Origin: Polynucleobacter necessarius
Lineage (GTDB): Bacteria > Pseudomonadota > Gammaproteobacteria > Burkholderiales > Burkholderiaceae
NCBI RefSeq assembly: GCF_900096755.1
Contig: NZ_LT615227.1
Location: forward strand, 1,331,822-1,395,821
DNA length: 64,000 nucleotides
Reading direction: 5' to 3'
The translations under genes were made by a program, and so were the position numbers. Positions 55,727-64,000 of this stretch are shown here, one piece after another. Below the pieces are notes generated by a model. That model had not been told where the DNA came from and did no database searches. It worked only from the letters and a program-made list of their open reading frames with translations. Position 1 is the stretch's first letter, and each line of letters opens with the position of its first letter.

Positions 55727-56922
55727 TCAGCTGAACGCCTGAATACCCGTTTGGGCACGACCTAGAATCAGTGCGTGAATATCGTGAGTGCCTTCATAGG
55801 TATTCACAACCTCAAGGTTCAACATGTGACGTACCACTCCATACTCATCAGAGATGCCATTACCGCCGTGCATATCACGCGCCATACGGGCAATATCCAG
55901 AGACTTACCGCAAGAGTTGCGTTTCATGATGGAGGTGATTTCTGGAGCGGCAATACCTTCGTCTTTCACGCGACCCAAGCGCAAGCAACCTTGGAGACCT
56001 AAAGCAATTTCAGTTTGCATATCAGCCAATTTTTTCTGAATCAATTGATTGGCTGCGAGTGGCTTACCAAACTGCTTGCGATCCATGGTGTACTGACGAG
56101 CTGCATACCAGCACCATTCAGCCACCCTGAGTGCGCCCCAGGCAATTCCGTAGCGCGCAGAGTTTAAGCAGGTGAAGAGGCCTTTGAGGCCTTCAATTTC
56201 AGGGAATTCATTTTCTGCTGGTACGAACACTTCGTCCATCACGATTTCACCAGTGATGGAGGCGCGTAAAACCCATCTTGCCGCTGATTTTCGGGGCGCT
56301 TAAGCCCTTCATCAAGACCTTTTTCAAGGATATAGCCACGAATGATGCCTTCATCATTTTTCGCCCACACTACAAATACATCGGCAATCGGAGAGTTCGA
56401 GATCCACATCTTTGAGCCGGTTAATAAAAATCCACCAGGCACTTTCTTGGCGCGCGTAATCATGCCGCCAGCATCAGAACCGTAGTTTGGTTCAGTTAAA
56501 CCAAAACAACCAATCCATTCACCGCTGGCTAATTTAGGAAGGTACTTTTGTTTTTGTGCTTCACTACCAAATTCATTGATAGGAACCATCACTAAAGATG
56601 ACTGCACGCTCATCATGGAACGATAGCCAGAATCTACGCGCTCAATTTCGCGGGCGATTAAACCGTAAGATACATAATTCAAATTAGCGCCGCCGTACTC
56701 GTACTGTTCAGGAATGGTGATTCCCAAGAGGCCTAATTCACCCATTTCGCGGAAGATGGCGGGGTCGGTTGTTTCATTGCGATAGGCATCGTGAATACGA
56801 GGCATCAGGCGACCTTGAGCATATTCTGCGGCTGCATCGCGCACCATGCGCTCCTCTTCTGTGAGTTGGGTATCGAGAAGGAGGGGGTCTGCCCAATTAA
56901 AGCTGGCCTTACTTGTACTCAT
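55727..56922 (-). pseudogene. gcdH: Glutaryl-CoA dehydrogenase (acyl-CoA dehydrogenase family), two one-base insertions
   Basis: FAD enzyme converting glutaryl-CoA to crotonyl-CoA in lysine/tryptophan breakdown. From ATG 56922 the N-terminal half is normal ([57 protein letters not shown]). The frame breaks at four G (56293-56296) and again at four A (56268-56271); each run has one base too many. After both insertions the frame resumes with [20 protein letters not shown] and ends with [20 protein letters not shown], including the catalytic Glu. Removing both bases gives a 397-residue enzyme of normal length. Confidence 0.87.
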
Positions 56923-57027
56923 TGCTTTGTCATCCTATATGCGGTTTTGTCATCACTTTTGGCCTGCTTCCTGCGAATTTTCAGGAATGCAGATATTCTT
57001 GTTTCTATTATCCATTTTTCTGGACTT

Positions 57028-57583
57028 ATGGACTCGCCTCGACGCCACCACCGCTATTACGACCTCATTCTGGCTGCCTTTGTAGTCGTTTTGTTGTGTT
57101 CAAACTTTATTGGCGCTCGCATTTGCCGCAGTGATGGCTCAGATTGTCATCGCTTTGCCAGTGGCCCCCGGTGACTATATGGCCAATTACCAACATGGCT
57201 TGGAAACTGTTTTTGGAAACTCTTGGCGAATCGCCTTGGCTTTGATGTTCTCATTCTGGTGCGGCAGTCTAACTAACAGCTATGTTCTAGCGAAGATGAA
57301 AATCTGGACGCAGGGGCGCTTTTTGTGGATGCGCACGATTGGGTTCAACTGGCGTGGGGGAGTTGGTCGACTCCTCATTTTTTTATATGCTGGCTTTCTA
57401 TGGCATTTGGTCTACCCATGAAATCCTTCAGGTTGCACTAGCTCAGTACGTCCTTAAAACCTCCTGGGAGGTTCTGGCAACCCCATTAACCTATTGTGGG
57501 TCGTGAACTTCCTAAAGCGCAAGGAAAACGAGGATTTCTACGATATTCATACGAATTTCACCCCATTTAGGGTCAAAGTCTAA
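57028..57583 (+). pseudogene. yhhQ: Queuosine precursor transporter YhhQ, internal deletion and frameshifts
   Basis: YhhQ imports 7-deazaguanine precursors such as preQ0 or preQ1. The N-terminus from ATG 57028 (RRHHRYYDLILAAFVVVLLC, then SNFIGA) is normal up to about 57114. The next recognisable segment, ALAFAAVMAQIVIALPVAPG, is in another frame and normally lies some 50-60 residues further on, so the intervening helices are deleted. NSWRIALALMFSFWCGSLTN and SYVLAKMKIWTQGRF follow. A further extra G near 57335 shifts the frame before ELVDSS, and two extra bases near 57495 shift it again before NFLKRKENEDFYDIHTNF. Clearly dead. Confidence 0.85.
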
Positions 57584-57689
57584 GTAAGAGCATTGGCTTC
57601 CTGCCAACAAAGCGCCCTAAGCCGTTAAAATAATGGTCTTTGCCCCCATTCGGGGTAACTATTGAATTTCAGAAAGCTAGAAAACATCC

Positions 57690-59297
57690 GTGCTGTCAGC
57701 ATCTAATATCACTATGCAGTTTGGGGCAAAACCTCTGTTTGAAAACATTTCCGTGAAGTTTGGCGGCGGCAACCGTTACGGCCTCATCGGCGCAAACGGT
57801 TGCGGTAAATCTACCTTCATGAAAATATTGGGTGGCGAGCTCGAGCCAACCAGCGGTAACGTGAGCTTGGATCCTGGAATTCGTTTGGGTAAATTGCGTC
57901 AAGATCAATTCGCCTACGAAGATGTACGCGTACTCGACGTAGTGATGATGGGTCATGAAGAAATGTGGAAAGCTGCTGCAGAGCGCGATGCTATCTACGC
58001 GAACCCGGATGCTACTGATGAAGACTACATGAAGGCTGCTGAGCTCGAAGGTAAGTATGCCGAATACGGTGGCTATACCGCAGAAGCTAAAGCAGGCGAA
58101 CTATTGCTGGGCATTGGTATTCCAATCGAGCAACATGAAGGCTTGATGAGCAACGTTGCTCCAGGCTGGAAGTTGCGCGTATTGCTTGCGCAAGCTTTGT
58201 TCTCTGATCCAGATGTGCTGTTGCTTGATGAGCCAACCAATAACTTGGATATTCACTCCATTCATTGGCTTGAAGACATCCTCAATCAAATTAAGAGCAC
58301 CATCGTCATCATTTCCCATGATCGTCACTTCTTAAATGAAGTCTGTACGCACATGGCCGATATGGACTATGGAACGCTGAAGGTTTATCCGGGCAATTAT
58401 GACTCCTACATGCTGGCTTCGGTGCAGGCTCGCACTCAGCAGCTAAGCAATAACGTAAAAGCTAAAGAAAAAATTGCTGAATTAGCAGCTTTCGTGGCTC
58501 GCTTCTCTGCAAATGCTTCTAAGGCACGTCAAGCGACTTCACGTCAAAGACAGTTAGAGAAAATTGAGATTGTTGAAGTGAAGCCTTCTTCACGTCAAAA
58601 TCCATTTATTCGTTTTGATACCGAGAAAAAACTTCACAATATGGCGGTTGAGTGTAATGCACTGACTAAAGCCTACGACCGCACTATCTTCAAAAACTTT
58701 AAGCTCGGTGTACGGGCTGGCGAAAAGATTGCCATTATTGGTCAAAACGGTGCCGGTAAGACAACACTACTCAAGACCATCTTGAGCAAGCGCTTTGATG
58801 GTATTGCAGCAGACAGTGGTGATGTGAAGTGGGCCGAGAACGCTAACGTTGGTGTCATGCCTCAAGACAATACCGAGATGTTTGCTAAAGACGAGTTGCT
58901 CATGGATTGGATGAACAACTGGCGCAATACAGGCGACGACGATCAAGTTATTCGTGGCACCCTGGGCCGTTTATTGTTCTCTGGTGACGACATTGGTAAG
59001 TCTGTAAAGGTTCTCTCCGGTGGTGAAAAGGGCAGAATGATTTGGGGCAAACTCATGCTCCAAAAATATAACGTCCTAGCAATGGATGAGCCAACCAACC
59101 ACATGGATATGGAATCCATTGAGAGTTTACAAATTGCGCTCGAGAAATTCGATGGCACATTGATATTTGTTTCTCATGACCGCGAGTTTGTTTCTGCTCT
59201 AGCCAATCGCATCTTAGAAGTGAAGATGGATGGTACGGTTACTGATTACTCTGGAACCTACGAAGAGTATTTGCGTAGCCAAGCGCTAGAGGGCTAA
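57690..59297 (+). CDS. ybiT: ABC-F family ATPase (YbiT-like)
   Basis: A soluble tandem ABC ATPase of the ABC-F class, which acts on ribosomes rather than in transport. The 535 residues start with GTG at 57690 ([20 protein letters not shown]). The first domain has [17 protein letters not shown] and [20 protein letters not shown]; the linker spans about 240-330; the second domain has [30 protein letters not shown] and [20 protein letters not shown]. Length and motifs match YbiT. Intact. Confidence 0.9.
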   Translation: MLSASNITMQFGAKPLFENISVKFGGGNRYGLIGANGCGKSTFMKILGGELEPTSGNVSLDPGIRLGKLRQDQFAYEDVRVLDVVMMGHEEMWKAAAERDAIYANPDATDEDYMKAAELEGKYAEYGGYTAEAKAGELLLGIGIPIEQHEGLMSNVAPGWKLRVLLAQALFSDPDVLLLDEPTNNLDIHSIHWLEDILNQIKSTIVIISHDRHFLNEVCTHMADMDYGTLKVYPGNYDSYMLASVQARTQQLSNNVKAKEKIAELAAFVARFSANASKARQATSRQRQLEKIEIVEVKPSSRQNPFIRFDTEKKLHNMAVECNALTKAYDRTIFKNFKLGVRAGEKIAIIGQNGAGKTTLLKTILSKRFDGIAADSGDVKWAENANVGVMPQDNTEMFAKDELLMDWMNNWRNTGDDDQVIRGTLGRLLFSGDDIGKSVKVLSGGEKGRMIWGKLMLQKYNVLAMDEPTNHMDMESIESLQIALEKFDGTLIFVSHDREFVSALANRILEVKMDGTVTDYSGTYEEYLRSQALEG

Positions 59298-59319
59298 GCT
59301 TAATTCTTAGTAATCAAAA

Positions 59320-59343
59320 AATAAGCCTTTAATCGGGCTTATT
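59320..59343. terminator. Intrinsic terminator between ybiT and the DUF1289 gene
   Basis: AATAAGCC and GGCTTATT form an 8-bp stem around a loop of about 8 bases, with an A run on the plus-strand left side and TTTT on the right. In minus-strand sense it overlaps the DUF1289 stop codon and is followed by TTTTTTG. It serves the convergent genes on both sides. Confidence 0.8.
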
Positions 59344-59592
59344 TTCTTTGGCTTGCCGCTGAAAGCGTGTTGCTGTTCCTTCGGCGCGAATGCGGTTCCA
59401 TACAGATGTTTTTTCTTCGTCGGAAAAGAACACCCAATTGCTGACTTCATTGAGTGTGCGCCCACAGCCCTGACAAATCTCATCGTAAAGCGTGGTGCAT
59501 ACGCCGATGCAGGGGGAATCCGATTCATTATCCCCGGTTGATAGGGAGTGCGAGCCATCCTGCAGGTTCGGTTTGGTGTCTTCGGAATTCAT
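59329..59592 (-). CDS. DUF1289 domain protein
   Basis: An 87-residue protein with the DUF1289 four-cysteine pattern: SPCIGVCTTLYDEICQGCGR, followed by TLNEVSNWVFFSDEEK. This is a small zinc- or Fe-S-binding module of unknown function. The N-terminal 25 residues are acidic and polar. The ATG at 59592 would overlap the stop of the upstream DUF482 gene (ATGA) if that gene's 3' frameshift is repaired. Intact. Confidence 0.85.
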   Translation of the reverse strand: MNSEDTKPNLQDGSHSLSTGDNESDSPCIGVCTTLYDEICQGCGRTLNEVSNWVFFSDEEKTSVWNRIRAEGTATRFQRQAKENKPD

Positions 59593-59601
59593 GGCTGTAC
59601 T

Positions 59602-60587
59602 TTAGACGATTTCAGGGGGACTGTGCTCGGCAAGCTCATCCACATAAGCTCCTATACCCTGGTGTTCGCGATGCAAGCAGGGCACATGCTCTAATGCACC
59701 CCAATATCTTCCATAGGCTTTGGAGTTTATGTGGTCAACAACAAGCAATGAGGCTGCAATTGGATTTCCACTACGCTCTGCGATGATGAGGTGCAAGTTT
59801 TCAGGCATGCGCTGCGCCCATAACTTAAAGAACGCTTCACTAAGGTAGGGGCTGGATTGATGCTCTACATAAGTGTTTTCATAACAGCGATAAAAGAACT
59901 CCCAATCGGCATCACTTGAAGACTCTCCTGGGACATGTCTAAAGTTGATCAGTTCTCGGGCCACTTGCTCGCGCTCACGTCGAATGTTTTTTCGACGCTT
60001 CATTGTCAGCGCCGCTAAAAATTGTTCGAAATGCTCAAAGCCCTGGTTATGCCAATGAAACTGCACTGAGTCCCGCAGCATGAAGCCTTGCTCCTGAAAG
60101 CCCTTTGCCTCCGAGGCCGTTGGAAACAAGATGTGTGCCGAGGAAAGATTGTTTTGGGTAACTAAAGTCTTTAAGCCCGTAATTAAGTTCTTCTGAACAG
60201 TCGCAAGATCGACATCTTTATCGCCAAGGATTCTTGGGCCCTGGACTGGTGTAAATGGAATGGCGCAAAGTGCTTTTGGAAAATACTCCATGCCTTGCTG
60301 CTCATATGCCTGTGCCCAAGACCAATCAAATACAAACTCGCCGTAAGAATGTTGCTTGAGATATAGAGGCATAGCCCCAATCAATTGTGCGCCATCCTTG
60401 AGGGTGAGGTGGGCAACTTGCCATCCAGTATTACCGCCTACGCAAGCAGTTTCCTCTAATGCACAAAGGAGAATTCATGGCGAAGAAAAGGACCCGCATC
60501 TTTCGCGAGTAGCGCATTCCATTGATTGGCCGAGATATCGCTTAGGCGATCTACTATCTCTAATTGAAATGAATCGGGCTTTGCCAC
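59602..60587 (-). pseudogene. DUF482/peptidogalycan-type GNAT N-acetyltransferase, deletion plus two frameshifts
   Basis: A FemAB/GNAT-like protein family found widely in proteobacteria. A GTG at 60587 starts KPDSFQLEIVDRLSDISAN; after GPFLRHEFS a missing C near 60470 breaks the frame, and reading continues with CALEETACVGGNTGWQVAHL, then IGAMPLYLKQHSYGEFVFDW. The C-terminal part runs to LEHVPCLH (about 59675) and jumps directly to REHQGIGAYVDELAEHSP. The family has about 55-60 more residues at that point, so this is an internal deletion. An extra C in a five-base run (59615-59619) alters the last residues. Function unknown; decayed here. Confidence 0.8.
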
Positions 60588-60589
60588 GA

Positions 60590-60976
60590 TTAGCGCTGAA
60601 TAAGCTCTATTTTGTAGCCATCTGGATCGGTGACAAAAGCGATGATGGTGTCGCCGCCAGCTACAGGACCGGCTTCACGAGTAACATTTCCGCCGGCAGC
60701 CTTAATCTTGGCGCATGCAGAATAAGCGTCTGGAACACCAATGGCGATATGGCCATAGGCAGTCCCTAGGTCATAGCTATGAACGCCATGGTTATAGGTC
60801 AACTCGATTTCAGTCTGACCATCTGCATTACCTTTGCCATAGCCAACAAAAGCAAGTGAATATTTTTGCTCAGGGCGTTCAGTGATCCGCAGTACATTCA
60901 TACCCAATACGTTTGTGTAGAAATTAATGGAGCGATTCAAGTCGCCAACGCGAAGCATAGTGTGCAGGATTATCAT
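60590..60976 (-). CDS. gloA: Lactoylglutathione lyase (glyoxalase I)
   Basis: Converts the hemithioacetal of methylglyoxal and glutathione to lactoylglutathione. The 128-residue protein shows [20 protein letters not shown] (metal-binding His), the substrate region [20 protein letters not shown] (Glu), [17 protein letters not shown] (His) and the C-terminal [12 protein letters not shown] (Glu). All four metal ligands of the Ni-type GloA appear present. Start ATG 60976. The DUF482 gene follows 2 bases downstream. Intact. Confidence 0.93.
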   Translation of the reverse strand: MIILHTMLRVGDLNRSINFYTNVLGMNVLRITERPEQKYSLAFVGYGKGNADGQTEIELTYNHGVHSYDLGTAYGHIAIGVPDAYSACAKIKAAGGNVTREAGPVAGGDTIIAFVTDPDGYKIELIQR

Positions 60977-61017
60977 GGGATAAATATAACGCTATTTATT
61001 GAATCGTGTTTCGAATG

Positions 61018-61043
61018 AAAAACCCCGACATGAAGTCGGGGTT
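61018..61043 (-). terminator. Intrinsic terminator after ETF-quinone oxidoreductase
   Basis: On the minus strand AACCCCGAC-TTCAT-GTCGGGGTT is followed by TTTC, a 9-bp GC-rich stem located just after the stop at 61051. Confidence 0.85.
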
Positions 61044-61050
61044 GGGTTTA

Positions 61051-62721
61051 TTACATTGCTGCGTAGTTTGGTCCGCCTCCACCTTCTGGTGTGATCCAGA
61101 TGATGTTTTGGGTAGGGTCTTTAATGTCGCAGGTTTTGCAATGAACGCAATTCTGTGAATTAATTTGTAAGCGCGGCTTGCCATCGGTCTCCACATACTC
61201 ATAGACACCAGCAGGGCAGTAACGCTGCTCTGGGCCCGCATAGCTTTTGAGATTGATATCCACTGGTACCGAATCATTCTTCAGGGTTAAGTGAATAGGC
61301 TGATTCTCAGCGTGGTTCGTATTGGAAATAAATACTGATGAGAGGCGGTCAAAAGTAATCTTGCCATCCGGCTTAGGATAATCAATGGGCTTGTGTTGCG
61401 CTGCTGGCTCTAGGCATTCATGATCAGCATGTTTTAAATGCACGGTCCACGGCATGTTGCCACCCAATAACTTTTGCTCAAGACCAACCATGATCGTGCC
61501 AAGGTAGAGGCCTTTTGACATCCATGGTTTGAAGTTGCGCGCTTGATTTAGCTCAGTATGTAGCCAGCTATTTTGGAACGCAGCCGGATAAGCAGAAAGA
61601 ACATCTTCAGAGCGGTTTTCATTAATTGCCGCAACCGCAGCTTCTGCCGCAAGCATGCCGGTCTTAATCGCAGCATGACTGCCTTTAATGCGTGAAGCAT
61701 TTAGAAAGCCAGCATCGCAACCAATTAGAGCGCCGCCTGGGAACACGGTTTTTGGAAGACTATTTAATCCACCCGCAGTCAATGCGCGTGCACCATAGGC
61801 AATGCGCTTGCCACCTTCAAAGGTTTCACGAATCTTCGGATGTAATTTGTAGCGTTGGAACTCTTCAAATGGAGAGAGGTATGGGTTCTTGTAAGAGAGT
61901 CCGACCACCAGGCCAACGGCAACCTTGTTATCGCCTAGGTGATAAAGGAACGAACCCCCATAGGTGTCGCTCTCTAAAGGCCAGCCTGCGGTATGAACTA
62001 CCAGCCCTGGCTTGCTCTTAGAGGGTTCCACTTCCCACAGCTCTTTAATGCCAATGCCATAGCTTTGAGGGTCTGCATCCTTATCAAGGGCAAATTTAGT
62101 AATGAGTTGTTTGCCAAGGTGGCCGCGTGCGCCTTCAGCGAAGAGGGTGTACTTACCGCGCAATTCCATACCCAGCTGAAATTGATCAGTAGGATTTCCT
62201 TCTTTATCTAAACCCATTGAGCTGGTAATAACACCGCTAACTGCACCTTGTTCGTTATAAAGAATTTCTGCAGCCGGAAAGCCCGGGAAAATTTCAACAC
62301 CAAGATTCTCGGCTTGTTGTCCAAGCCAGCGAGTCACGTTCGCAAGGCTAACAATGTAGTTACCTTCATTCTTAAAGCAGTGAGGTAACAACCAGTTTGG
62401 AACTTGGTAGGATTTGTCGTCAGTGAGAAATAAAAATTGATCTTCTGTTAGGGCGGTATCGAGTGGGGCACCCAATTCTTTCCAGTCGGGAAAGAGTTCT
62501 GTAAGTGCCTTGGGATCCATTACTGCTCCCGAGAGAATGTGAGCGCCAATCTCGGAGCCTTTTTCCAAGGCACAGACACTGATCTCTTTGCCAGAAGCAT
62601 TAGCCAATTGTTTGGCTTTAATAGCCGCAGATAGACCAGCAGGGCCACCGCCAACAACGACTAGGTCATAGTCCATGGACTCTCTAGGCCCAAATTGTTC
62701 TAGCAGTTCTACAGCATTCAT
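61051..62721 (-). CDS. Electron transfer flavoprotein-ubiquinone oxidoreductase
   Basis: Membrane-bound flavoprotein with a 4Fe-4S cluster passing electrons from ETF to ubiquinone. The 556-residue protein has the FAD motif DLVVVGGGPAGLSAAIKAKQ near the N-terminus, GAHILSGAVMDPKALTELFP and CDAGFLNASRIKGSHAAIKT. The C-terminal ferredoxin domain supplies the cluster cysteines (YCPAGVYEYV, NCVHCKTCDIKDPTQNIIW). It receives electrons from acyl-CoA dehydrogenases such as GcdH, whose gene in this window is broken. Intact. Confidence 0.93.
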   Translation of the reverse strand: MNAVELLEQFGPRESMDYDLVVVGGGPAGLSAAIKAKQLANASGKEISVCALEKGSEIGAHILSGAVMDPKALTELFPDWKELGAPLDTALTEDQFLFLTDDKSYQVPNWLLPHCFKNEGNYIVSLANVTRWLGQQAENLGVEIFPGFPAAEILYNEQGAVSGVITSSMGLDKEGNPTDQFQLGMELRGKYTLFAEGARGHLGKQLITKFALDKDADPQSYGIGIKELWEVEPSKSKPGLVVHTAGWPLESDTYGGSFLYHLGDNKVAVGLVVGLSYKNPYLSPFEEFQRYKLHPKIRETFEGGKRIAYGARALTAGGLNSLPKTVFPGGALIGCDAGFLNASRIKGSHAAIKTGMLAAEAAVAAINENRSEDVLSAYPAAFQNSWLHTELNQARNFKPWMSKGLYLGTIMVGLEQKLLGGNMPWTVHLKHADHECLEPAAQHKPIDYPKPDGKITFDRLSSVFISNTNHAENQPIHLTLKNDSVPVDINLKSYAGPEQRYCPAGVYEYVETDGKPRLQINSQNCVHCKTCDIKDPTQNIIWITPEGGGGPNYAAM

Positions 62722-62878
62722 TCAGTTTCTCCGAGGTATCTCAAAATAGGGTATTTAGCCCCAATAGTTTAGTTCTAACTGCCAAAATCCCTTCTAGTGC
62801 CAAACCCACCTAGGCTGGGGGTCTAAAGCGTTATGATTGCTTTTTTACCCATTTTGGCAATATTAGGACAAAAGTTTT

Positions 62879-63574
62879 ATGAATAAAACTTACCCATCGG
62901 CTGTTGACGCCCTGCGGGATATCTTAAAAGACGGACAAAAATTAGCTGTGGGCGGTTTTGGTCTTTGCGGAATTCCTGAAGCTTTGATTCAGGCGGTAAA
63001 GGATTTGGGCGCTCAGAATCTGACTGCCATTGCCAATAACGCTGGTGTAGATGGTTTCGGTTTATTGCTCAATTCCCGTCAAGTCAAAAAAATGGTTGCC
63101 TCTTACGTGGGCGAGAACAAAGAATTCGAACGTCAATATTTAGCAGGCGAGCTTGAGTTGGAATTTACGCCACAAGGAACTTTGGCTGAAAAATTACGCG
63201 CAGGTGGTTGCGGTATTCCTGCTTTCTATACCAAAACGGGTGTTGGTACATTAGTTGCCGATGGTAAAGAAGAGAAAACATTTGATGGTGAGAAATACAT
63301 CATGGAGCGTTCTATCGTTTCGGATATCTCTTTAGTGAAAGCATGGAAAGCAGATAAATTAGGAAACTTGGTATATCGCTACACAGCGCGTAACTTTAAT
63401 CCTGTTGTTGCAATGGCTGGCAAGATCACAGTTGCGGAAGTGGAAGAGATCGTAGAGAACGGTCAATTACATCCGGATGAGATCCATACTCCGGGCATCT
63501 ACGTACACCGCTTGGTGCTGCATAAGACTCCAGAAAAGCGGATTGAGCAACGCACCTTGACAGCAAAAGCTTAA
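62879..63574 (+). CDS. scoA: 3-oxoacid CoA-transferase subunit A
   Basis: With subunit B, transfers CoA between succinyl-CoA and acetoacetate (SCOT-type). The 231-residue protein has the family glycine-rich [20 protein letters not shown] near the N-terminus, [20 protein letters not shown] and [20 protein letters not shown] near the C-terminus. It is divergent from the ETF-QO gene with a 157-base intergenic region and lies 56 bases before scoB. Intact. Confidence 0.92.
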   Translation: MNKTYPSAVDALRDILKDGQKLAVGGFGLCGIPEALIQAVKDLGAQNLTAIANNAGVDGFGLLLNSRQVKKMVASYVGENKEFERQYLAGELELEFTPQGTLAEKLRAGGCGIPAFYTKTGVGTLVADGKEEKTFDGEKYIMERSIVSDISLVKAWKADKLGNLVYRYTARNFNPVVAMAGKITVAEVEEIVENGQLHPDEIHTPGIYVHRLVLHKTPEKRIEQRTLTAKA

Positions 63575-63630
63575 TTCCCCGAACAATAGCCATAAAACAG
63601 CAATAGAACAAAATACTTAGGAGGATCGAA

Positions 63631-64000
63631 ATGCCTTGGACAAGAGATGAAATGGCAGCACGTGCTGCTAAAGAGTTAAAAGACGGTTACTACGTGAACT
63701 TGGGCATTGGTATGCCTACCTTGGTAGCAAACCATGTGCCAAAGAACATGGAGGTGTGGCTCCAGTCCGAGAATGGGCTTTTGGGTATAGGCCCATTTCC
63801 AACCGAAGAAACAATTGATGCAGATTTGATTAACGCTGGTAAGCAAACGATTACGACTTTGCCTGGCTCATCTATTTTCTCTTCCGCAGATTCTTTTGGA
63901 ATGATTCGTGGCGGCAAAATCAATATTGCGATTTTGGGTGCGATGCAGGTGAGTGAGCATGGCGATTTAGCCAACTGGATGATTCCGGGAAAAATGGTTA
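63631..64000 (+). CDS. scoB: 3-oxoacid CoA-transferase subunit B (partial)
   Basis: Starts at ATG 63631 after AGGAGGA and runs off the right edge without a stop, about 123 residues visible. [39 protein letters not shown] and the active-site Glu in [15 protein letters not shown] identify subunit B of the SCOT-type CoA transferase. [20 protein letters not shown] near the edge is typical. The C-terminal half lies outside the window. Confidence 0.92.
   Translation, partial: MPWTRDEMAARAAKELKDGYYVNLGIGMPTLVANHVPKNMEVWLQSENGLLGIGPFPTEETIDADLINAGKQTITTLPGSSIFSSADSFGMIRGGKINIAILGAMQVSEHGDLANWMIPGKMV

Noticed and set aside
1..64000. CRISPR arrays, insertion sequences, prophage, tRNA or rRNA genes
   Set aside because: No regularly spaced direct repeats, transposase or integrase motifs, tRNA cloverleaf or rRNA sequence was seen on either strand. 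The deletions have no mobile element at their junctions.
1..64000. Treating all frame breaks as sequencing error
   Set aside because: Many breaks are in homopolymers, so this cannot be excluded for individual sites. However, three large internal deletions and the near absence of lesions in the core metabolic genes are not explained by random read error. I kept it as the main alternative.

Overview
The window looks like a betaproteobacterial chromosome of the Burkholderiaceae, most like Polynucleobacter. The reasons are the gene order (GntR regulator beside mdh, then sdhCDAB-sdhE-gltA-leuCDB-asd-fimV-truA-trpFBA-accD-folC-SPOR-cvpA-purF-metZ), the Burkholderiales-type DUF2863 protein, and a base composition that by eye is AT-richer than most Burkholderiales. 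I found no rRNA, tRNA, insertion sequence, phage gene or CRISPR array.

Layout. 1-8.8 kb is mostly minus-strand: aat (running off the left edge), a Nudix hydrolase, a fused pabB-pabC gene, a periplasmic cyclophilin, a DsbA-like isomerase, rarA, DUF3429, 3-hydroxybutyryl-CoA dehydrogenase, a glutathione transferase and an aminotransferase. 8.8-35 kb is core metabolism: yaaA, DUF2863, mdh, succinate dehydrogenase and citrate synthase, leucine and tryptophan synthesis, asd, accD, folC, purF and metZ. 35-54.2 kb is a sulfur-oxidation island. It holds an FNR-like regulator, a HiPIP, two rhodanese-type proteins, five YeeE/YedE genes forming three transporter units, two ArsR-type regulators, modBC, a UbiA-family gene, soxCDYZAXB, a DsrE-like protein, a SoxH-like metallohydrolase and a small cytochrome c. 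54.2-64 kb holds a thioesterase, mnmH, glutaryl-CoA dehydrogenase, a broken yhhQ, ybiT, DUF1289, a DUF482-type protein, gloA, ETF-quinone oxidoreductase and a CoA transferase (scoAB, cut by the right edge).

The most striking property is fresh gene decay. Sixteen genes carry a nonsense codon, one or more small frameshifts, an internal deletion or a damaged end: pabBC, the aminotransferase, the GST 3' end, the DUF3429 5' end, fimV, the FNR-like gene, a rhodanese, a BigR-like arsR, ubiA, modB, soxC, soxH, a cytochrome c, gcdH, yhhQ and the DUF482 gene. A seventeenth, the small exported protein at 10.9 kb, may have lost its ATG start. The housekeeping blocks at 8.8-22.9 kb and 24.3-35 kb otherwise have no visible coding lesion. 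Many small lesions sit in homopolymers, so sequencing error is a live alternative. Three larger internal deletions and the concentration in dispensable genes fit better with real early genome erosion, as known for Euplotes-associated Polynucleobacter symbionts. That assignment is an inference.

Functionally, the island would import thiosulfate or a related sulfur species (YeeE/YedE), oxidise it in the periplasm on the SoxYZ carrier with SoxAX and SoxB, and normally strip the sulfane sulfur with SoxCD. Here soxC has lost its molybdenum domain, and the neighbouring molybdate permease gene modB is also broken. The remaining SoxAXYZB machinery, if expressed, would be an incomplete pathway.
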